In this document: in pieces, positions 6,921-9,496 of the stretch | Numbering within the stretch: the first letter of the stretch is position 1 | Layout: each line of letters begins with the position of its first letter | Assembly (NCBI GenBank): GCA_035935775.1 | Contig: DASYWT010000170.1 | Location: 1-9,496 of the forward strand | From: JAICWP01 sp035935775 | GTDB taxonomy: Bacteria; Acidobacteriota; Terriglobia; Terriglobales; Acidobacteriaceae | Length of the DNA stretch: 9,496 nt | Direction of reading: 5' to 3' | Translations under genes and position numbers: made by a program | Notes under the pieces: generated by a model | Seen by the model: the letters and a program-made list of their open reading frames with translations, nothing else | What the model was told of the DNA's origin: nothing | Databases searched by the model: none

Positions 6921-6958
6921 TGACTCCTGACTACCGACTCCTGACTCCTGACTACTGA
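6921..6958 (+). repeat. 7-bp tandem repeat, consensus TGACTMC, 5.4 copies
   Basis: Units TGACTCC, TGACTAC, CGACTCC, TGACTCC, TGACTAC and a partial TGA run without gaps. The TAG stop of the VWFA gene on the minus strand (6954-6952) and its last two codons (Asn, Gln) lie inside the array, so the repeat overlaps the end of the reading frame. Between this array and the inverted one, 6833-6920 shows no gene. Confidence 0.88.
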
Positions 6959-8181
6959 TTGGGAGCGTAATAGCCGCGGCGGGCGCGCACGTGCATGTCT
7001 TTGTGGTTCTCGGCGAGAATCTCGATGGAGTGGAAGGCGCCGTCGCGCTTGAGGTCGGTTGGGCGGTAGGAGAGCGCGTACTGGCTGCGTAGTTCGTCCT
7101 GGATCTGGGTGAACGCATCCGTCACATCTTCCACTTTGAAGGGGAAGAAAGCGCGTCCGCCGGTGGCATCGGCAATGCGTTCCAGCACTTTATCGCCGTG
7201 CGATTTCATGCCGCTGATGTTGGTGCTGATGGTGTAAACGATGACCTCGGCGCGCTGCGCCATTTCAATGGCTTCTTCCCGAGTCACGTGGCTCTGGTTG
7301 TCCTCGCCGTCGGTCAGCAGGATGATGGCCCGCCGCACGGAACCGGTGTCTTTGGTCTTGGCCAGCTTGTCGCGGCAGGCGTAGTAGAGGGCATCGTACA
7401 TGGCTGTGCCGCCGCCGGGCCGCAGCATGCGCACGCCCTTGGAGAGCGCCTCCGTGTTGTCGGTGAAGTCCTGCGTCACTTCCGGCGTCGTGTCGAAGCC
7501 GATGGTGAACGCTTTGTCGTAGTTGGGCCGGATGATCTGGTTGAGGAATTCGATGGCCGCCGCCTGCTCGAATTTGAAGCGGTCGCGCACCGAATTGCTG
7601 GCGTCAATCAACAGGCCCACGCGCAGGGGCAGGTTGGTTTCGCTGCTGAAACTGACCACCTGTGCCTGGGGCTCTTTATCGTCGAACACACGAAAATCGT
7701 TTTTCCTCAAGTCCTTGACGTAGCGCCCGTGCTTGTCGGTGACGGTGAAAATGACATTCACTTCATCTACACGCTTGCGAATGGTGGCAAGTGGAACGTC
7801 ATCACCAGCCGCCGAGTCGCTCGTCGCGGCCGGTGGCGGAGTCGGCTTGGCGTCCGCTGCCGGGGCCGACGCCGGCTGCGTGCTCACCGATTCTGATTCT
7901 TCTCCGGCGGAATTATTAGCGGCGGGACTAGCGGGTTGTGCCGCGGAACTGGCGGGCTGGGCCGGCGCGCTGGGTTGGGCTGCGCTGTTAGGCTGCGGTT
8001 GCGCAGGCGGACGCGCCGCCTTGGACCGCTGCACCTGCTCGGTCTTTACCGCGGAAGGCGCCGACGGCAGGTTATCCTGGCTGTTCTGCCCGGAAGTCTG
8101 GCCTGAAGTCTGCGCTTGTCCCCCAACCAGGGGCAGCAGAAGCAGCACCCCAACCGCAAAAACAATGGCCCTGCGTCTCAT
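6952..8181 (-). CDS. Secreted VWFA-related Acidobacterial-domain protein with intact MIDAS
   Basis: A 409-residue exported protein, third paralogue in the window. Residues 1-23 are a signal peptide (likely GQA|QT). Residues 24-128 are a low-complexity linker rich in A, P, S and Q, containing LPSAPSA at 38-44. The VWA domain spans about 135-409: VNVIFTVTDKHG, NDFRVFDDKE, the complete metal site DASNS (193-197), T259 in PGGGTAMYDA and D291 in LLTDGED. It closes with RSQYALSYRPT, KRDGAFHSIEI and RRGYYAPN. Its MIDAS loop is the shortest of the three. The ATG overlaps the RluD stop as ATGA, which suggests co-transcription and coupling, but a TATAAT 11 nt before the ATG may also give a separate transcript. 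Binding partner unknown; periplasmic or extracellular adhesion or scaffold roles are inference. Confidence 0.92.
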   Translation of the reverse strand: MRRRAIVFAVGVLLLLPLVGGQAQTSGQTSGQNSQDNLPSAPSAVKTEQVQRSKAARPPAQPQPNSAAQPSAPAQPASSAAQPASPAANNSAGEESESVSTQPASAPAADAKPTPPPAATSDSAAGDDVPLATIRKRVDEVNVIFTVTDKHGRYVKDLRKNDFRVFDDKEPQAQVVSFSSETNLPLRVGLLIDASNSVRDRFKFEQAAAIEFLNQIIRPNYDKAFTIGFDTTPEVTQDFTDNTEALSKGVRMLRPGGGTAMYDALYYACRDKLAKTKDTGSVRRAIILLTDGEDNQSHVTREEAIEMAQRAEVIVYTISTNISGMKSHGDKVLERIADATGGRAFFPFKVEDVTDAFTQIQDELRSQYALSYRPTDLKRDGAFHSIEILAENHKDMHVRARRGYYAPNQ

Positions 8182-9197
8182 CCTGACTTCCCATTATAGC
8201 TGGTGTGCCGCCCCAGTTGCGCCAGGAATTCCAGCAACTCCGGAGGCAGAGGGCGGGAAAATGCCAACCCCTCCCCGGTCCGGGGTTGGGTAAATTCGAT
8301 GGCGGCGGCGTGAAGAAAGTTCCGGGCCAGAGACAAGGCTTGTGCCTGGGGCCACTTACCCGCCCGCGGCAGACGAAGCTCGCGCGGCGAGCCATAAAGC
8401 GCGTCTCCCACCACGGGATGGCCGAGTGAAGCCAAATGAACCCGGATCTGGTGGGTGCGGCCGGTGTCAATCTTCAGGTCAAGCAGGGTGAACTTGCCGA
8501 ATTCGGACTGAATACGTTCTCGTACCTTGTAGTGGGTGACCGCTTCCCGCCCGCCGCTGCGCCGGGTAGTCATGCGGGTGCGGCGGATGCGGTCGCGGCT
8601 GATGGCGCTGGAAATCGTTCCCTTGTCCGGCTTCACCCAGCCGTGTACCAGGGCAATGTAGTGTTTGCGCACCAGGCGGCCGGAAAACTGCTCCGCCAGC
8701 CGGCGGTGCGCCAAGTCATTCTTGGCTACCACGATCAGCCCGCTGGTGGCCCGGTCCAGGCGATGCACGATGCCCGGCCTCAGCTCGCCGCTCACTCGCG
8801 ACAGCATGCGGAAGCGGTGCAGCAGGGCATTCACCAGGGTGCCGCGGTTGCGCTCGTCCTCGGTGGCTCCGGCTCCAGCGTGCACCATCATGCCGGCGGG
8901 CTTGTTGATGACTGCCAGGTCGTCATCTTCGTAAACCACATCCAGCGGAATCTCTTCGGCGACCGCGCGCAGGGGTGGGGGCGCGGGCGGAGCCAGCACC
9001 TGGATGCGCTCGCCGCCCTTGAGTTTCAGCGAAGGCTTGGCGGCGGCATCGTTCACCAGCACTTTGCCTTCGCCAATCAGTTGCTGCACCCGCGCCCGGC
9101 TCACTTCCGGCAGTTGCGCCGCCAGGAACTGGTCGAGCCGACGCCCCGCCTGCTCGGGCGCGACTTCAAACCTGATGGGTGGGTGATCGCTGGGCAT
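8178..9197 (-). CDS. rluD: RluD-family 23S rRNA pseudouridine synthase
   Basis: A 339-residue pseudouridine synthase that isomerises uridines in RNA; RluD members modify helix 69 of 23S rRNA. An S4 RNA-binding domain occupies about 18-65 (RRLDQFLAAQLPEVSRARVQ, GKVLVND). The catalytic domain follows: VVYEDDDLAVINKPAGMMVH (87-106), the catalytic aspartate D148 in HRLDRATSGL, RKHYIALVHG (177-186), and the RTHQIRVHLASLGHPVVGD segment (247-265). The frame is open upstream to a GTG at 9467, but those 90 residues resemble no part of the family; ATG 9197 starts just before the S4 domain and gives a normal length. No Shine-Dalgarno is visible at this ATG. Subfamily (RluD versus RluC or another long-form member) is likely but not proven. 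The stop overlaps the start of the next gene by ATGA. Confidence 0.9.
   Translation of the reverse strand: MPSDHPPIRFEVAPEQAGRRLDQFLAAQLPEVSRARVQQLIGEGKVLVNDAAAKPSLKLKGGERIQVLAPPAPPPLRAVAEEIPLDVVYEDDDLAVINKPAGMMVHAGAGATEDERNRGTLVNALLHRFRMLSRVSGELRPGIVHRLDRATSGLIVVAKNDLAHRRLAEQFSGRLVRKHYIALVHGWVKPDKGTISSAISRDRIRRTRMTTRRSGGREAVTHYKVRERIQSEFGKFTLLDLKIDTGRTHQIRVHLASLGHPVVGDALYGSPRELRLPRAGKWPQAQALSLARNFLHAAAIEFTQPRTGEGLAFSRPLPPELLEFLAQLGRHTSYNGKSG
8193..8198 (-). promoter_or_regulatory. Candidate -10 box TATAAT within the end of rluD, ahead of the third VWFA gene
   Basis: A perfect TATAAT on the minus strand ends 11 nt before ATG 8181. It is also the Tyr-Asn codon pair near the RluD C-terminus, so chance is possible. 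No matching -35 hexamer is evident. Confidence 0.3.
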
Positions 9198-9496
9198 CGG
9201 TGGCGATAATTCTCGCACGGGAGGAGGCGACTTTCGCCCCGCCGACCGAGACGTTGCAAGCAACGGCTCTACCAACAGGCTTAGCCGTTGCCAAGGATCA
9301 CCAGTATTACTCTCGGGTGCTGGGCGTGCTAAAACGGCATGAATTTTGAGCTCAACCTCCGGTTTGCCCGTGATCCGGCAAACGAGAACAACTGATCCAA
9401 TCGAACTCCCCCTAATTGCGAAAGACGATTCGCATGAGTAACCAAAGGGGGCAAAGTCTAACGCCACGAGCGATTGCTTCCAAGCAAAAACGTTCT
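9198..9496. other. Right-end region without a supportable gene
   Basis: Apart from the inverted repeat at 9260-9291 I see no gene. The minus-strand frame continuous with rluD stays open to 9467 but looks unlike the family. On the plus strand an ATG at 9434 (MSNQRGQ...) stays open for 21 codons to the edge; its start has no convincing ribosome binding site and nothing recognisable. Confidence 0.5.
9260..9291. repeat. 9-bp perfect inverted repeat upstream of rluD
   Basis: GCAACGGCT at 9260-9268 pairs perfectly with AGCCGTTGC at 9283-9291 around a 14-nt loop. No T-tract follows on either strand, so it is not a standard terminator. If the rluD transcript starts to the right of it, this hairpin would lie in its 5' leader. 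Confidence 0.45.

Noticed and set aside
8436..9209. Plus-strand open frame of 257 codons antisense to rluD
   Set aside because: It lies almost entirely opposite the S4 and catalytic domains of RluD, and its translation is low-complexity and matches no family I know.
9198..9467. N-terminal extension of RluD by 90 residues from GTG 9467
   Set aside because: The extension shows no S4-like or other recognisable sequence, and ATG 9197 gives the normal family start.
9434..9496. Start of a plus-strand gene at the right edge
   Set aside because: Only 21 codons are visible, with no clear ribosome binding site or recognisable sequence.

Overview
This GC-rich window most likely comes from a member of the Acidobacteriota (Terriglobia/Koribacter-like). 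It holds three paralogues of the secreted 'VWFA-related Acidobacterial domain' family. It also holds Hanks-type Ser/Thr kinases, one of them fused to a membrane-anchored PD40/TolB-like beta-propeller, an architecture common in that phylum. The genus call is inference; the families are read directly from the translated sequence.

Layout. On the minus strand, 1-374 is the N-terminal 124 residues of a Ser/Thr kinase running off the left edge. Positions 375-665 are non-coding, with a candidate -10 box, an 8-bp tandem repeat and a 7-bp tandem repeat. Positions 666-1253 (minus) encode a full-length MglA-type small GTPase starting at TTG. Positions 1415-2779 (minus) and 3000-4040 (plus) are a divergent pair of secreted VWFA proteins sharing a 220-bp control region. 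Positions 4086-6776 (minus) encode an 896-residue kinase/TM/beta-propeller receptor, convergent with the second VWFA gene. Positions 6777-6951 hold a second family of 7-bp tandem repeats in inverted orientation. Positions 6952-8181 (minus) encode a third VWFA protein, whose ATG overlaps the stop of an RluD-type pseudouridine synthase (8178-9197, minus). Positions 9198-9496 show no convincing gene.

How the genes may work together. The VWFA proteins have signal peptides and P/Q/S/A-rich linkers, so they should act in the periplasm or outside the cell. The large kinase places its propeller outside the membrane and its kinase inside, so it could sense envelope events. MglA is a cytoplasmic polarity GTPase. 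No gene here proves that these parts share one pathway; clustering of paralogues is what the sequence shows. RluD is a housekeeping rRNA modification enzyme.

Most notable signals: (i) both kinase genes and the third VWFA gene have a perfect TATAAT 10-11 nt before ATG, which would give leaderless or nearly leaderless mRNAs; (ii) one VWFA paralogue has lost most MIDAS metal-binding residues while its divergent neighbour keeps them; (iii) the three paralogues differ strongly in length at one loop next to the MIDAS; (iv) different short tandem repeats with 7- or 8-bp units lie just after minus-strand stop codons or close by. I did not find a clearly new multi-gene defence or mobile system.
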